Shown: piece by piece, positions 18,826-28,929 of the stretch
How the letters are laid out: the number at the start of each line of letters is the position of its first letter
How positions within the stretch are numbered: the stretch's first letter is position 1
Assembly: GCF_022321485.1 (NCBI RefSeq)
Contig: NZ_JAKOGG010000006.1
Span: 1-64,000 of the forward strand
Direction: 5' to 3'
DNA from: Shewanella electrica
Lineage (GTDB): Bacteria; Pseudomonadota; Gammaproteobacteria; Enterobacterales; Shewanellaceae
Length of the DNA stretch: 64,000 nt
Position numbers and translations under genes: made by a program
Notes under the pieces: generated by a model
The model's database searches: none
Seen by the model: the letters and a program-made list of their open reading frames with translations, nothing else
What the model was told of the DNA's origin: nothing

Positions 18826-19842
18826 ATGTCGCAGGAATATAATGTTGTAGTATTGGGTGCTTCCGGTGCTGTGGGCCAAACCATGATTGAGGTTCTGGAG
18901 CAGCGCAACTTTCCGGTAGCCAAATTGTTTCCGTTAGCTAGCAGCAGAAGTGCAGGCAACACGGTAACCTTCCACGGTAAACAAGTTGAAATTCTCGACG
19001 TGGAAACCTTCGACTGGACGCAAGCGCAAATTGGTTTCTTCTCAGCAGGTGGTGATGTTTCTGCTAAATGGGCACCGATTGCCGGTGATGCAGGCTGTGT
19101 GGTTATCGATAACACCTCACACTTCCGCTATGACGCAGATATCCCATTGGTGGTGCCAGAGGTTAACCCGCATGCGATTGCGGATTTCCGTAACCGTAAC
19201 ATCATCGCTAACCCAAACTGTTCAACGATTCAGATGTTGGTAGCGCTGAAACCTATTTATGACCACTTTGGTATCAGCCGCATCAACGTTGCTACCTATC
19301 AATCGGTCTCTGGTACCGGTAAAAAAGCGATTGAAGAGCTGGCGACACAAAGCGCTAAATTGCTGCAAGGTTTGCCGTCAGATCCTAAAGTGTATCCAAA
19401 ACAGATCGCCTTCAACGTGTTGCCACATATCGATAAATTTATGGATAACGGCTACACCAAAGAAGAGATGAAAATGGTGTGGGAAACCCAAAAAATCTTT
19501 GGTGACAACTCCATTCTGGTTAACCCAACGGCCGCGCGCGTGCCAGTATTTTACGGTCACTCAGAAGCGGTACATATCGAAACATTGCAACCTGTTGATG
19601 CCGCAGCGGTGAAAGCCGTGCTGCGTGATGCGCCAGGTGTGGTGTTGTTTGAAGATGATGATGACTATCCGACAGCCGCCACTAACGCTGCTGGTGAAGA
19701 TCCGGTGTTCGTCGGTCGTATTCGTAAAGACATTTCGCATGAGTATGGCATCAACCTGTGGGTGGTATCAGATAACATTCGCAAAGGTGCTGCACTGAAC
19801 AGCGTACAGATCGGTGAATTGTTAATTCGCGATTATTTTTAA
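18826..19842 (+). CDS. asd: Aspartate-semialdehyde dehydrogenase
   Basis: This 338-residue enzyme reduces aspartyl phosphate to aspartate semialdehyde, feeding lysine, diaminopimelate, methionine and threonine. The NADP-binding motif GASGAVGQT is at 11-19 and the catalytic cysteine (Cys132) in NPNCSTIQ; the substrate histidine is probably in GHSEAVHIE. It is of the type found beside fimV in Shewanella, Vibrio and Pseudomonas. It abuts pdxB and ends before a clear terminator. Confidence 0.96.
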   Translation: MSQEYNVVVLGASGAVGQTMIEVLEQRNFPVAKLFPLASSRSAGNTVTFHGKQVEILDVETFDWTQAQIGFFSAGGDVSAKWAPIAGDAGCVVIDNTSHFRYDADIPLVVPEVNPHAIADFRNRNIIANPNCSTIQMLVALKPIYDHFGISRINVATYQSVSGTGKKAIEELATQSAKLLQGLPSDPKVYPKQIAFNVLPHIDKFMDNGYTKEEMKMVWETQKIFGDNSILVNPTAARVPVFYGHSEAVHIETLQPVDAAAVKAVLRDAPGVVLFEDDDDYPTAATNAAGEDPVFVGRIRKDISHEYGINLWVVSDNIRKGAALNSVQIGELLIRDYF

Positions 19843-19870
19843 AGCTATTGATTTTGTTCGATATGTGATT

Positions 19871-19897
19871 AAAGCCTGCATCGCGCAGGCTTTTTTT
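19871..19897 (+). terminator. Terminator after asd
   Basis: AAAGCCTGC-ATCGC-GCAGGCTTT with seven or more T at the end. Confidence 0.93.
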
Positions 19898-20018
19898 GTT
19901 TTGCAATTGTGAACAGTAGCAGGGCAGTGATTTCTGGTTTATAGTAAACCCAATAAATACAAATGCCTAACGCCTGTGGTTTATGGGCGATCATCAGCGC
20001 TTAGAAAGGGAATAGTGA

Positions 20019-23000
20019 ATGAACTTTCGCACTTCTTACTTGGTGGGCTTGGCAGCGATTTTTTCCGCAGTTGCTGTACCGCTGTTTGTGCCACAAGCTC
20101 AAAGTGAGGTTCTAAAAGTTACTGGTCCTAATGGAGAAACTCGCCAGCAAGTTCGGCAGTATGGACCTACATCAGTTAACGACACATTTTGGAGTATCGC
20201 TCAGAAAGTTCGACCTGACGATAGCATCTCAATTTATCAAGTGATGGCCGCCATTTTCGAGGCCAACCCACAAGCGTTTACCAGCGACAACTACAACAGT
20301 CTTGAACGTGGCATGATTTTGCTGATCCCATCCAAAGAAGTGATGGCGGCCATTCCTGTAAATCTTGCGCGTAGTCGTGCCGAACAAGACGATAGAAATT
20401 GGAATTCAAAAGCGGTCACAACGGCGGCCGCTAAGCCGGTGCCTAAGCTTACCCCTGAAGTGAGCACTCCTGCGCCGAAAGCGACCCCGCCGACTCAAGC
20501 TGCGAAGCCAGCACCTAAAGCTGCAGAATCCGCAGTCGTTAATGCCGCTAACGCAGAGTTGGAAGCACTACGGCAGGAAAATGGTCAGCTAAAACAGCAG
20601 CTCGCCGATCTACAGCAGTCGTTGGCCTCATCTGAATCTCAACGCGAAGCGCTACAACTGCAAAACAAGTCGCTCGATGAGCGCTTTGCTCAAATTGATG
20701 CGGAATTGGCGGATACCAAGCTGCAATTAGCGCGGTTAAAAGAGGAGTTGGCTGCTCAGGCTGCTGACGCGGAACAGAAAGCGGCGGCAGCGCAAGCCGA
20801 AACGCAAGCGCCCGCCGTGGAAATGCCCAGCGATACTTGGCGTAACTTGTTAGACAATCCGCTGTTGCTTGGTGCCATTACTGGCGGCCCAGCGTTGCTA
20901 TTGTTGTTACTGCTATGGTTCTTCCTCCACCGTAAACGCGCTGCAGCAGATGCTGCCGCCAAAAATGAACCGATGGACGGTGCAGGTGCCGCCGCACCTT
21001 TGTCTGGACTGAATAGCGACCTTGATGCTGACGAAAGTGCCATCCATTTAGACGATGAACAGCACGATTCACTCGATTCGCTGCTGGATGTTGACAACAT
21101 TGATCTGCAACCGGAAATTGAGCTGGAGCATGAAGATGAGCAGATGGCGATGGCGCAAGAGATGTTTGTGGATTCAGGGGCATCAGATGATGCTGAGCTG
21201 TTGGCTGCAGACGAAGGGCAATCTCTAGATGATCTTTGGGCGGAAGCCATGGGTGAGCAAGAGCCCGCACCGCAGCAAAAAGCGGCAGCAAAAGATGACT
21301 TTGATTCACTGCTCGATGGCGTAGATAACGAACCGTCGTTGCAAGCCTCGCTGCCAGATGATGTTGCTGCGGTATTGGAGCAGGATTTTGGCAGTGACGA
21401 TGCTACCGATGAGCTGTTAGCTGAACTGGATGAGGAACTGGGTACGAGTGATACCGATCTTGATGCCGATGCTTTGCTAGCTGAGCTAGAAGGTGATTTC
21501 GGTGCTAGCCGTCAACCCGAAAAAGCATCTGACCAAATCATTGATGCCGATGAACTGCTTGCCGCGCTTGAAGGCGATCTAGAGGATAGCGACGAACCAG
21601 CAAGCTCAGTGTCTGAGCACACGCTCGATGCCGATGAGTTATTGGCTGAATTTGCTGAAGCCGCACCAGCTGAACGCGAAGACGTGACAGCCGATATTGC
21701 TAATGACGACGCTCAAGCACCTGCTGTTACGGCTCAAGCAACAAGCGCAGAAGAGACCGCACTAGATGAAGATCTCAGCGCCGCGATTGCCGCTGAATTG
21801 GAGCAAGACGACGACGGCGAATTAGCACTCGATCCCGATGCACTATTGGCAGAACTACAAGCTGAACCAGAGCCAGAAGATCTGTCTGAGGCTATTGCCG
21901 CTGAACTTGAAGATGAAACCTTAGCCGAATCTGCCGATGAACTTGATCCAGAAGCTTTGTTGGCTGAATTGGAAGCCGAACCACAGCCAGAAGATCTTTC
22001 CGAAGAGATAGCCGCCGAGCTTGAAGAAGATGTATTGACAGAGCCAGCGCTTGTCGAAGAGTTAGATCCGGACGCGTTAATCGCCGAACTGGAAGCGCCC
22101 GAAGATCTGTCCGATGAAATTGCCGCTGAACTGGCAGATGAAACCAGTGCTGATTTGGCAGACGACGATTTCTTAGACGCTGATGCGCTGCTGGCTGAAC
22201 TTGAAGGCGATGATGCTACGCTGTCACTCGATGACGACCTCTCTGCTGATGCCGGAGATGCGCCAAGTGAGTACGATGAAATGGATGCCGATGCATTGTT
22301 GGCTGAACTGCAACAAGACAGCCCACTCGCCGTAGCGCCAGACGATGCCGCTGACGATGAACAGACATTTGATTTCTCGCTAGAAGATGAGTTATCCGTT
22401 GATGACGATGAAAATCTCGACAATCTGTTAGCTGAGTTGTCACAAGAGGAAGAGAAAAAGGCGAAGTCGAGCAAAGATAGCGGTTTCTTTGACGATCTAA
22501 AAGCGGCGCGTAAAGCTGATGCTGACGCAGATCTCACCTCATTGAGTGATGATGAGCTGTTAAAGCAGTTTGCTATTGATGCGCCAGATACTGACGATGG
22601 CGATGTTAGTTTCGAATTGACCTTAGATGATGATGAGCCTGAAGACACACCGCGTCTTACCGTCGATGAAGCGTTGGCCGCGCTGGACTCGCAAGAGATA
22701 GCTAAACGGCCAATTCGGCCAGTGTCTGATATCGATTTAGCGGCATTCCAGAAAGAGAATGGTTTCATCGATATTGAGCGCTTACTGAATGACGCGCAGG
22801 AGTCAGAAAGCGAAAGTGATCCGTACCAATCGCGCGATGTTGACGTTGGTGATATTGACTCCCTGATGGGCGACACCGCCATGGTTGACGTGGATGACGA
22901 AGAAAACTCCGTCAATGCCAAACTTGACTTAGCCCGTGCCTACATCGAAATTGATGATAGCGATAGTGCCAAAGTGTTGCTGCAAGAAGTACAAGCGGAT

Positions 23001-23054
23001 GGTAACGCCCGTCAGCAAGAGGAAGCCGCCCATTTACTTAAAGATATAAGCTAA
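20019..23054 (+). CDS. fimV: FimV/HubP polar hub protein
   Basis: This 1011-residue protein fits FimV/HubP, the polar landmark of type IV pilus, twitching and chromosome-pole systems. Residues 1-29 are a signal peptide (ending PQAQS). A LysM-like peptidoglycan-binding region follows (about 45-110, with NDTFWSIAQKVRPDDSISIYQVM), then a Pro/Ala linker, a coiled coil (about 180-260), one membrane helix (about 284-305) and a very acidic cytoplasmic part. Between about 480 and 765 this part repeats LDADALLAELEGD-like and EDLSEEIAAELE-like units. The C-terminus has the FimV TPR-type end (KLDLARAYIEIDDSDSAKVLLQEV). It is monocistronic, between asd and truA. Confidence 0.95.
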   Translation: MNFRTSYLVGLAAIFSAVAVPLFVPQAQSEVLKVTGPNGETRQQVRQYGPTSVNDTFWSIAQKVRPDDSISIYQVMAAIFEANPQAFTSDNYNSLERGMILLIPSKEVMAAIPVNLARSRAEQDDRNWNSKAVTTAAAKPVPKLTPEVSTPAPKATPPTQAAKPAPKAAESAVVNAANAELEALRQENGQLKQQLADLQQSLASSESQREALQLQNKSLDERFAQIDAELADTKLQLARLKEELAAQAADAEQKAAAAQAETQAPAVEMPSDTWRNLLDNPLLLGAITGGPALLLLLLLWFFLHRKRAAADAAAKNEPMDGAGAAAPLSGLNSDLDADESAIHLDDEQHDSLDSLLDVDNIDLQPEIELEHEDEQMAMAQEMFVDSGASDDAELLAADEGQSLDDLWAEAMGEQEPAPQQKAAAKDDFDSLLDGVDNEPSLQASLPDDVAAVLEQDFGSDDATDELLAELDEELGTSDTDLDADALLAELEGDFGASRQPEKASDQIIDADELLAALEGDLEDSDEPASSVSEHTLDADELLAEFAEAAPAEREDVTADIANDDAQAPAVTAQATSAEETALDEDLSAAIAAELEQDDDGELALDPDALLAELQAEPEPEDLSEAIAAELEDETLAESADELDPEALLAELEAEPQPEDLSEEIAAELEEDVLTEPALVEELDPDALIAELEAPEDLSDEIAAELADETSADLADDDFLDADALLAELEGDDATLSLDDDLSADAGDAPSEYDEMDADALLAELQQDSPLAVAPDDAADDEQTFDFSLEDELSVDDDENLDNLLAELSQEEEKKAKSSKDSGFFDDLKAARKADADADLTSLSDDELLKQFAIDAPDTDDGDVSFELTLDDDEPEDTPRLTVDEALAALDSQEIAKRPIRPVSDIDLAAFQKENGFIDIERLLNDAQESESESDPYQSRDVDVGDIDSLMGDTAMVDVDDEENSVNAKLDLARAYIEIDDSDSAKVLLQEVQADGNARQQEEAAHLLKDIS
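21460..22320 (+). repeat. Degenerate acidic peptide repeats in fimV
   Basis: At least eight blocks of LD(A/P)(D/E)ALLAELE appear between FimV residues 480 and 765, three of them followed by EDLSEEIAAELE-like blocks. DNA copies are diverged, so this is an old protein-level array and not a recent tandem duplication. Confidence 0.85.
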
Positions 23055-23068
23055 CATTATCCCGAAGA

Positions 23069-23093
23069 AACGGCACCGCAAGGTGCCGTTTTT
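23069..23093 (+). terminator. Terminator after fimV
   Basis: AACGGCACC-GCAA-GGTGCCGTT followed by T-run. Confidence 0.93.
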
Positions 23094-23200
23094 GTTGGTA
23101 GAGAACTGATGGACATTATCGCTATAAACCGTATGGTTGTTACTGCTGCGAGTTTAACCAGTTCCGCGGATTAACAGCGGTTTCAGCGTGATGATTGTGA

Positions 23201-23206
23201 TAGAAT
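23201..23206 (+). promoter_or_regulatory. Putative -10 box of truA
   Basis: TAGAAT preceded by TGTGA, about 30 bp before the truA ATG; no strong -35 seen. Confidence 0.4.
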
Positions 23207-23235
23207 CCGCCACCTTAGATTGAAAGGGGGAGTGT

Positions 23236-24021
23236 ATGCGGATTGCATTAGGCGTCGAATATGACGGCAATGGTTTTTTTGGCTGGCAACGACAAAACGA
23301 AGTTGATTCTGTGCAAGGCCAGTTAGAGCGCGTATTGTCACAGATTGCTAATGAGCCGATTGAATTGCAATGTGCTGGCCGCACTGATGCTGGCGTACAT
23401 GCGACTGGGCAAGTGGTGCATTTTGATACCACCGCCGTCCGCAATGTTGGTGCTTGGACCATGGGCGTCAACGCCAATCTCCCTGACAATATCGCCGTAC
23501 GTTGGGCGCAAGAAGTCGATGACGAGTTTCATGCGCGTTTCTCTGCCACCGCCCGTCGCTATCGCTATATCATCTTCAATCATAACTATCGGCCCGGCAT
23601 TTTGCGCCGCGGCGTGAGCCATTATCACGGCGATTTGGACGAGCAAAAAATGCATCGCGCCGCGCAACAGTTGCTTGGTGAGCACGACTTTACTAGCTTC
23701 CGCGCCGTGCAGTGCCAATCGCGTACACCATTTCGCAATGTGCACCGCGTAGATGTTATCCGCCGTGGCAACTTTGTGATTGTCGATATCTCGGCCAATG
23801 CGTTTTTGCACCACATGGTGCGTAATATCGTCGGCTCGTTATTAGAAGTGGGTTATGGCAACAAGCCAGAAGCCTGGATTGCTGAAGTGCTGGCAGAAAA
23901 AGATCGTACCAAAGCGGCTGCAACAGCTAAGCCGCATGGCTTGTATCTGGTAGATGTGACTTATCCCGAGTCATTTAACTTACCCCAGCCTCCATTAGGG
24001 CCACTTTTCCTCGATATTTAA
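23236..24021 (+). CDS. truA: tRNA pseudouridine(38-40) synthase
   Basis: This 261-residue enzyme makes pseudouridine at positions 38-40 of the tRNA anticodon stem-loop. The catalytic aspartate is Asp51 in [23 protein letters not shown] and [13 protein letters not shown] are further family blocks. Length is normal. A GGGGGAG ribosome site precedes the ATG. It is followed after 24 bp by folC, where relatives normally have accD. Confidence 0.97.
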   Translation: MRIALGVEYDGNGFFGWQRQNEVDSVQGQLERVLSQIANEPIELQCAGRTDAGVHATGQVVHFDTTAVRNVGAWTMGVNANLPDNIAVRWAQEVDDEFHARFSATARRYRYIIFNHNYRPGILRRGVSHYHGDLDEQKMHRAAQQLLGEHDFTSFRAVQCQSRTPFRNVHRVDVIRRGNFVIVDISANAFLHHMVRNIVGSLLEVGYGNKPEAWIAEVLAEKDRTKAAATAKPHGLYLVDVTYPESFNLPQPPLGPLFLDI

Positions 24022-24045
24022 TCTGGTAGTAATAGGAATACTTTC

Positions 24046-25341
24046 ATGACTAAGCCTGCTGAACCGCTGCAAGCGCCTGCTCACAATGCCACCATTGATG
24101 TGTGGCTTGATTATCAACTCGCTTTGCATTCGATTGAGATTGATATGGGCCTTAGTCGCGTGACGCAAGTCGCTGAGCGATTGGAGCTACTCCGCAGCGA
24201 CAGCAAGGTGATTACGGTTGGCGGCACTAATGGCAAAGGCACGACTTGTCGCATGTTGGAAGAGATCTTACTCGCGGCAGATTATTCCGTTGGTGTTTAC
24301 AGCTCGCCCCACTTAGAGCATTACAATGAGCGTATTCGCATCAACCATAACAATGTAGCTGATGCCGCTATTGTTGCTGCTTTCGAGCAGATTGAAGCTG
24401 CGCGCGGTGATATCTCGCTGACGTTTTTTGAATTCGGTACCTTGGCAGCGCTGCTGCTGTTCAAACAGCAACGGCCAGATGTGGTGATCCTCGAAGTCGG
24501 CTTAGGCGGTCGCCTTGATGCGACCAATATTATTGACGCAGACATCAGTGCGATTACCTCGGTCGACCTCGATCATCAAGCATTTTTGGGCAACACCCGT
24601 GAACAGGTTGGCTACGAAAAAGCTGGTATTTGTCGCCAGAGTCGTCCACTGATTGTTGGTGAACCCAATATGCCAGTAACGGTCGCAGAAGTTGCAAGCG
24701 CCAAAGGCGCAGCGCTCAAACGGGTAGGGCATGAGTTTAGCTATCAAGCCGATAGTCATCAGTGGCTATTTAGCGGTGAACTGTGGCAACTTACTGCGCT
24801 GCCGCTGCCACAACTGCCATTACCGAACGCCGCGACGACACTGGCAATACTGGAACAGTTGATGCCGCAACTGCCCGAGGCTGCCATTCATGCTGGTTTG
24901 AAAAATGCCACTTTGGTCGGCCGCATGGAGCAATTAAGCCAACAACCGTTATTAGTGCTAGACGTTGCTCATAATCCCCATGCTGCGCGCTATTTGGTGA
25001 CCAAGTTAGCGGAATTGAGACAACAACGTCCTGTCAGCAGCCGCTGCTATGCCATTTGCGGTATGTTGAAAGACAAAGATATTCACGGTGTGTTGGAAAT
25101 TGTTGCGCCGATGGTAGATGCTTGGTCGCTGGTGACTATTCATAACGAACGTGGCGCAACTGCGCAAATGTTGCAGCAAGCCTTGCCAGAAGGGCAACAT
25201 GCAACCCAATTTGATGATTTTTCGACTGCTTGGCGCACGCTTGCAACCACAGTTCGCCAAGAAGATGTGGTAATCGTGTTTGGCTCCTTTTACACTGTGT
25301 CAGGTTTTAAAGAAGTTGTGCAAACTATCGGAAAGGAATAG
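24046..25341 (+). CDS. folC: Dihydrofolate/folylpolyglutamate synthase
   Basis: This 431-residue Mur-ligase-type enzyme makes dihydrofolate from dihydropteroate and glutamate and adds further glutamates to folates. The P-loop is VGGTNGKGTTCRMLE (near residue 65), with SPHLEHYNERI, then LEVGLGGRLDATNI, and DVAHNPHAARYL in the C-terminal domain. An AGTAATAGGAATAC leader precedes the ATG. It lies directly after truA and overlaps closely with the dedD unit downstream (5-bp gap). Confidence 0.97.
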   Translation: MTKPAEPLQAPAHNATIDVWLDYQLALHSIEIDMGLSRVTQVAERLELLRSDSKVITVGGTNGKGTTCRMLEEILLAADYSVGVYSSPHLEHYNERIRINHNNVADAAIVAAFEQIEAARGDISLTFFEFGTLAALLLFKQQRPDVVILEVGLGGRLDATNIIDADISAITSVDLDHQAFLGNTREQVGYEKAGICRQSRPLIVGEPNMPVTVAEVASAKGAALKRVGHEFSYQADSHQWLFSGELWQLTALPLPQLPLPNAATTLAILEQLMPQLPEAAIHAGLKNATLVGRMEQLSQQPLLVLDVAHNPHAARYLVTKLAELRQQRPVSSRCYAICGMLKDKDIHGVLEIVAPMVDAWSLVTIHNERGATAQMLQQALPEGQHATQFDDFSTAWRTLATTVRQEDVVIVFGSFYTVSGFKEVVQTIGKE

Positions 25342-25346
25342 AGATT

Positions 25347-25979
25347 TTGGCAACACAGTTTCACAATCGTTTAGTGGGTACTATTGTTATCGCCGCACTC
25401 GGGGTGATTTTTCTACCAGATATTTTAGACGGTAAAAAATCGCTTAAACCTGAGCAGTTTGCGGAGATCCCGTTACGGCCAGAAACCGTGACGTTGCAGC
25501 CCGATCCGCAAGTAGAAAAAGTGTTAGAAGAACCACAATCACTGCAACCGATATCCACCGCAGATGACAGCGCGGAAACCACCACGATTGCCGCAGCCGA
25601 TAAACCCAAGCAGGAAACTAACAGCGTTCCGCCAGCCGAACAGCCCAAGCCAACGGCAACCGCAACCGCAACCGCAGCCGTTACCGAGAAACCGCCTGAG
25701 GAACCTAAACCAACCGTAGCCACTAAGCCGCAAGTGGCATGGACGCTACAACTAGGTGCCTTTAGTAGTGCGGCAAATGTCAAAGGATTGGTGGCAAAAC
25801 TGCGTAAAGCGGGCTTCGCTGCCTACACGCTGCCATCTACGCCAGTAGAAGGCAAACTCACTCGGGTATTCGTTGGTCCTGAGGTCTCACTCGACAAACT
25901 GCAAAGCCAACAACAAAAAGTGGAATCACTCACCTCGCTAAAAGGTAAAGTGATCCGTTTCAATCCATTAGAACATTGA
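25347..25979 (+). CDS. dedD: SPOR-domain cell division protein DedD
   Basis: This 210-residue protein has one N-terminal membrane helix (about 8-27), a long Pro/Ala/Thr-rich periplasmic linker and a C-terminal SPOR domain (about 130-208, WTLQLGAFSSAANVKGLVAKL) that binds denuded septal peptidoglycan. The start is TTG, with AAGGA at 25333-25337 and about 9-nt spacing. The linker includes a short run of ACCGCA hexamers (near 25655-25675, peptide TATATATA) that could vary in length. Position between folC and cvpA is the standard one for DedD. Confidence 0.9.
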   Translation: MATQFHNRLVGTIVIAALGVIFLPDILDGKKSLKPEQFAEIPLRPETVTLQPDPQVEKVLEEPQSLQPISTADDSAETTTIAAADKPKQETNSVPPAEQPKPTATATATAAVTEKPPEEPKPTVATKPQVAWTLQLGAFSSAANVKGLVAKLRKAGFAAYTLPSTPVEGKLTRVFVGPEVSLDKLQSQQQKVESLTSLKGKVIRFNPLEH

Positions 25980-26043
25980 GTCAATGACGTTTTTCAGAAC
26001 AATAATTTCTGAATGTGGAGGTGAGAATGCTCTCACTCTCTGG

Positions 26044-26049
26044 TAGAAT
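26044..26049 (+). promoter_or_regulatory. Putative extended -10 of cvpA-purF
   Basis: TGGTAGAAT (extended -10 form) lies 37 bp before the cvpA ATG, just after a small GTGAGA-ATGC-TCTCAC hairpin at 26021-26036. No PurR-like box was recognised. Confidence 0.4.
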
Positions 26050-26085
26050 CGCGCCGTTCTCAATCATTGCTGGACACTTCTACCC

Positions 26086-26574
26086 ATGGTTTGGATAGAT
26101 TACGCCATCATTATCATCATCGGACTATCGACACTGGTCAGTTTGATCCGTGGCTTCGCTAAAGAAGCAATGTCGCTAGTCGTCTGGTTTGCTGCCTTTT
26201 TTATCGCGAGTCAGTTTTATCAGGAACTTGCAGCCTATATCACGCAGATTAACGACGAAATGTTGCGCAACGGCGTTGCCGTAGCCTTGTTGTTTGTTGC
26301 GACCTTGATTGTAGGCGCCATCGTTAATTACTTGATTGGACAGCTGGTATCCAGAACCGGCCTAACTGGCACCGACCGTGTGCTAGGGCTAGTTTTTGGG
26401 GCGATTAGAGGCGCGTTGATAGTGAGCGCTTTGCTCTTTTTTATGGATGCCTTTACTGGCGCCCCCAAAACAGATTGGTGGCAGGCATCGAAGTTAGTGC
26501 CAGAATTTGGAACGGTGATCCAGTGGTTCTTCCACTACTTGGAAAACACCTCCAGCTTTGTACCCAAAATATAA
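26086..26574 (+). CDS. cvpA: CvpA family membrane protein
   Basis: This 162-residue inner-membrane protein has four predicted helices (about 5-22, 30-48, 62-85, 100-122) and the CvpA signature GFAKEAMSLVVWFAAFF. In E. coli CvpA is needed for colicin V production and bile salt tolerance; its molecular role is not clear. It precedes purF by 39 bp, as in most gammaproteobacteria, so the two are probably co-transcribed. Confidence 0.94.
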   Translation: MVWIDYAIIIIIGLSTLVSLIRGFAKEAMSLVVWFAAFFIASQFYQELAAYITQINDEMLRNGVAVALLFVATLIVGAIVNYLIGQLVSRTGLTGTDRVLGLVFGAIRGALIVSALLFFMDAFTGAPKTDWWQASKLVPEFGTVIQWFFHYLENTSSFVPKI

Positions 26575-26613
26575 AAAGATAATTCAAACATCTTAATACG
26601 AGGAAACTTACCC

Positions 26614-28128
26614 ATGTGTGGTATCGTCGGAATAGTTGGCCGCTCATCGGTTAATCAAACCATTTATGATGCATTAACTGTGTTACAGCATCGTGGTCAG
26701 GATGCGGCGGGTATTGTGACCGTAGACGAGCGCGCATTTCGTTTGCGTAAAGCTAACGGCCTAGTCAAAGATGTGTTTGAACCTAAACACATGCAGCGCC
26801 TGCAAGGCAATGCCGGTATCGGCCACTGCCGTTATCCAACGGCTGGTAGTTCAAGTGCCTCTGAAGCACAGCCTTTCTATGTGAATTCTCCGTTCGGGAT
26901 ATCGTTGGCACACAACGGTAACCTGACTAATACCGTGCAACTGGCTGAAGGCTTGTTGCAGAAACGTCGCCACGTCAACACCACTTCTGACTCAGAAGTG
27001 TTGCTGAACCTGCTGGCAGACGAAATCGATAAAACTGACAGCGCAAAATTATCACCTGATGAAGTGTTTGACGCCGTAGCGCGCGTACACGATCAAGCTC
27101 GTGGTGCTTACGCTGTGGTAGCGATGATTGTAGGTAACGGCCTGCTGGCGTTCCGCGATCCCTTCGGCATTCGCCCACTGATCCTCGGTAAACACGAAAC
27201 GGCCAACGGTACTGAGTACATGGTGGCCTCTGAAAGCGTAGCGCTAGATGCTGTTGGCTTTGAAGTGATGCGTGATGTTGCACCGGGTGAAGCCATTTAC
27301 GTCACCTTAGACGGTGAACTTTACACCCGTCAATGTGCGCAATCACCGGTATACAGCCCATGTATTTTTGAGTTTGTGTATTTTGCCCGTCCAGATTCAA
27401 CCATCGACAAAGTGTCGGTTTACGCTAGCCGCGTGAACATGGGCACCAAACTCGGTGAAAAGATCAAAAAAGAATGGTACGACCATGACATCGACGTGGT
27501 CATCCCAATTCCTGAAACGTCTGTAGACGTAGCGTTGGAAATCGCCCGCACCATGGATCTGCCATATCGCCAAGGTTTTGTGAAAAACCGCTATATCGGC
27601 CGTACCTTTATCATGCCGGGGCAGCAGCAACGTCGTAAATCTGTACGTCGGAAACTGAACGCCATCAACGCCGAGTTTAAAGATAAAAACGTGCTGTTGG
27701 TGGATGACTCTATCGTGCGCGGTACCACTTCTGAGCAGATTATCGAAATGGCGCGCGAAGCTGGAGCCAAGAAAGTGTACTTTGCCTCTGCTGCACCAGA
27801 AATTCGTTTCCCGAACGTTTATGGTATCGACATGCCAACCTCGAATGAGCTGATTGCCTATGGCCGTGACTCAGATGAGATTGCTAAGTTGATTGGTGCT
27901 GATGGCATCATCTTCCAAAACCTCGACGATTTGGTTGACGCGGTGCGCATGGAAAATCCAGATATCAAACGCTTTGAAACCTCAGTGTTTGACGGTCATT
28001 ACATCACTAAAGATGTTGACCAAGCTTATCTGGATCACCTGACGCAACTACGTAACGATGACGCCAAAGCTAACCGCAACCGCGACATCGGTACCAACCT
28101 AGAGATGCACAACGAAGGGCATCCGTAG
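26614..28128 (+). CDS. purF: Amidophosphoribosyltransferase
   Basis: This 504-residue enzyme makes 5-phosphoribosylamine from PRPP and glutamine, the first committed purine step. The glutamine amidotransferase domain starts MCGIVGIVG, with Cys2 as nucleophile after Met removal, and RGQDAAGIV and GIGHCRYPT follow. The PRPP-binding motif [14 protein letters not shown] is near residue 365. It has the E. coli-like form without an extra propeptide. ACGAGGAAAC precedes the ATG. It ends at a strong terminator. Confidence 0.98.
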   Translation: MCGIVGIVGRSSVNQTIYDALTVLQHRGQDAAGIVTVDERAFRLRKANGLVKDVFEPKHMQRLQGNAGIGHCRYPTAGSSSASEAQPFYVNSPFGISLAHNGNLTNTVQLAEGLLQKRRHVNTTSDSEVLLNLLADEIDKTDSAKLSPDEVFDAVARVHDQARGAYAVVAMIVGNGLLAFRDPFGIRPLILGKHETANGTEYMVASESVALDAVGFEVMRDVAPGEAIYVTLDGELYTRQCAQSPVYSPCIFEFVYFARPDSTIDKVSVYASRVNMGTKLGEKIKKEWYDHDIDVVIPIPETSVDVALEIARTMDLPYRQGFVKNRYIGRTFIMPGQQQRRKSVRRKLNAINAEFKDKNVLLVDDSIVRGTTSEQIIEMAREAGAKKVYFASAAPEIRFPNVYGIDMPTSNELIAYGRDSDEIAKLIGADGIIFQNLDDLVDAVRMENPDIKRFETSVFDGHYITKDVDQAYLDHLTQLRNDDAKANRNRDIGTNLEMHNEGHP

Positions 28129-28158
28129 GCCGATTCCGTTTCATTGAATTGAAGATTG

Positions 28159-28187
28159 AAAAGCAGCGCCGAGGCGCTGCTTTTTTT
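28159..28187 (+). terminator. Terminator after purF
   Basis: AAAGCAGCGC-CGAG-GCGCTGCTTT followed by a T-run. Confidence 0.93.
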
Positions 28188-28355
28188 ATCATATCAAACC
28201 ACCGCCTCGGGCTCCGGTGATTGTTTTGTGGCATTACCATGGGACTAAATACCGTATCGGAAGGTGATTGTGGATTGCGACAAGTAAGCAACATGGTTTC
28301 ATTTAGCTTGACTGGCTAAAACTCATATGGCATTTGTAGTCACATTATTTACATA

Positions 28356-28874
28356 ATGTTCACATGGACGTTTATGGCTTGGAATATCTTAACCCACACA
28401 CCTACTTGGGTTTATTTACTGTTCATCGGTTTGTGTTTACTTGGCTGGAAGCAAAGCCGAACTCGAACGGTAAAGCAATCAATGTTACTGATGTTGCCTC
28501 TCGCGATGTTGCTTTATTCCTATTTTGGCGTTCGGTCCAGCTTTGGACAAGCGCCCAACGTATTGCTGCTCTGGTTCGTCGGCGTTGTATTGTGCACGTT
28601 GATAGGCCTCAAATTATTCCCGCCTGTGTCGGCGCAATATCGGGCAGCGGATAACACTTTTGTGGTGGACGGCAGTTGGTGGCCGATGCTGTTTATCCTA
28701 GCTATTTTTTTGACACGATATGCGGTAGGGGTGATAGCTAGCATTAACCCGACGATGTTTCAGAATACGCTGACGGTGTTAGTTTTCGCGATGCTCTATG
28801 GTGTGTTAAGTGGCGCATTCGTCGTAAGGGCGATCAGCGTGTTAAAAACTAAGCATCAAGTCCGCGCTAGCTGA
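28356..28874 (+). CDS. Small polytopic membrane protein (possibly DUF6622)
   Basis: This 172-residue protein has about five predicted membrane helices (about 17-33, 42-59, 68-88, 108-130, 138-160). The segment HTPTWVYLLFIGLCLLGWKQSRTR recalls the DUF6622 family from memory; this could not be checked. No ribosome site is clear for the first ATG; a second ATG at 28374 is possible. It stands alone between the purF terminator and the terminator shared with metG. Function is unknown. Confidence 0.6.
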   Translation: MFTWTFMAWNILTHTPTWVYLLFIGLCLLGWKQSRTRTVKQSMLLMLPLAMLLYSYFGVRSSFGQAPNVLLLWFVGVVLCTLIGLKLFPPVSAQYRAADNTFVVDGSWWPMLFILAIFLTRYAVGVIASINPTMFQNTLTVLVFAMLYGVLSGAFVVRAISVLKTKHQVRAS

Positions 28875-28929
28875 GTGCCACGGCTTAGCGTGTATGTCAT
28901 TAACCTTAATTTGTTGTGCTGCGAGTAAC

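Noticed and set aside
21734-22921. Long antisense frame (395 residues, Ser-rich) opposite fimV
   Set aside because: It is a shadow of the acidic GAT/GAA codon pattern of FimV; no ribosome site and only low-complexity serine runs.
28129-28355. Repeat or RNA gene in the purF/membrane-protein gap
   Set aside because: Beyond the purF terminator no palindrome, tRNA-like fold or repeat copy was seen.
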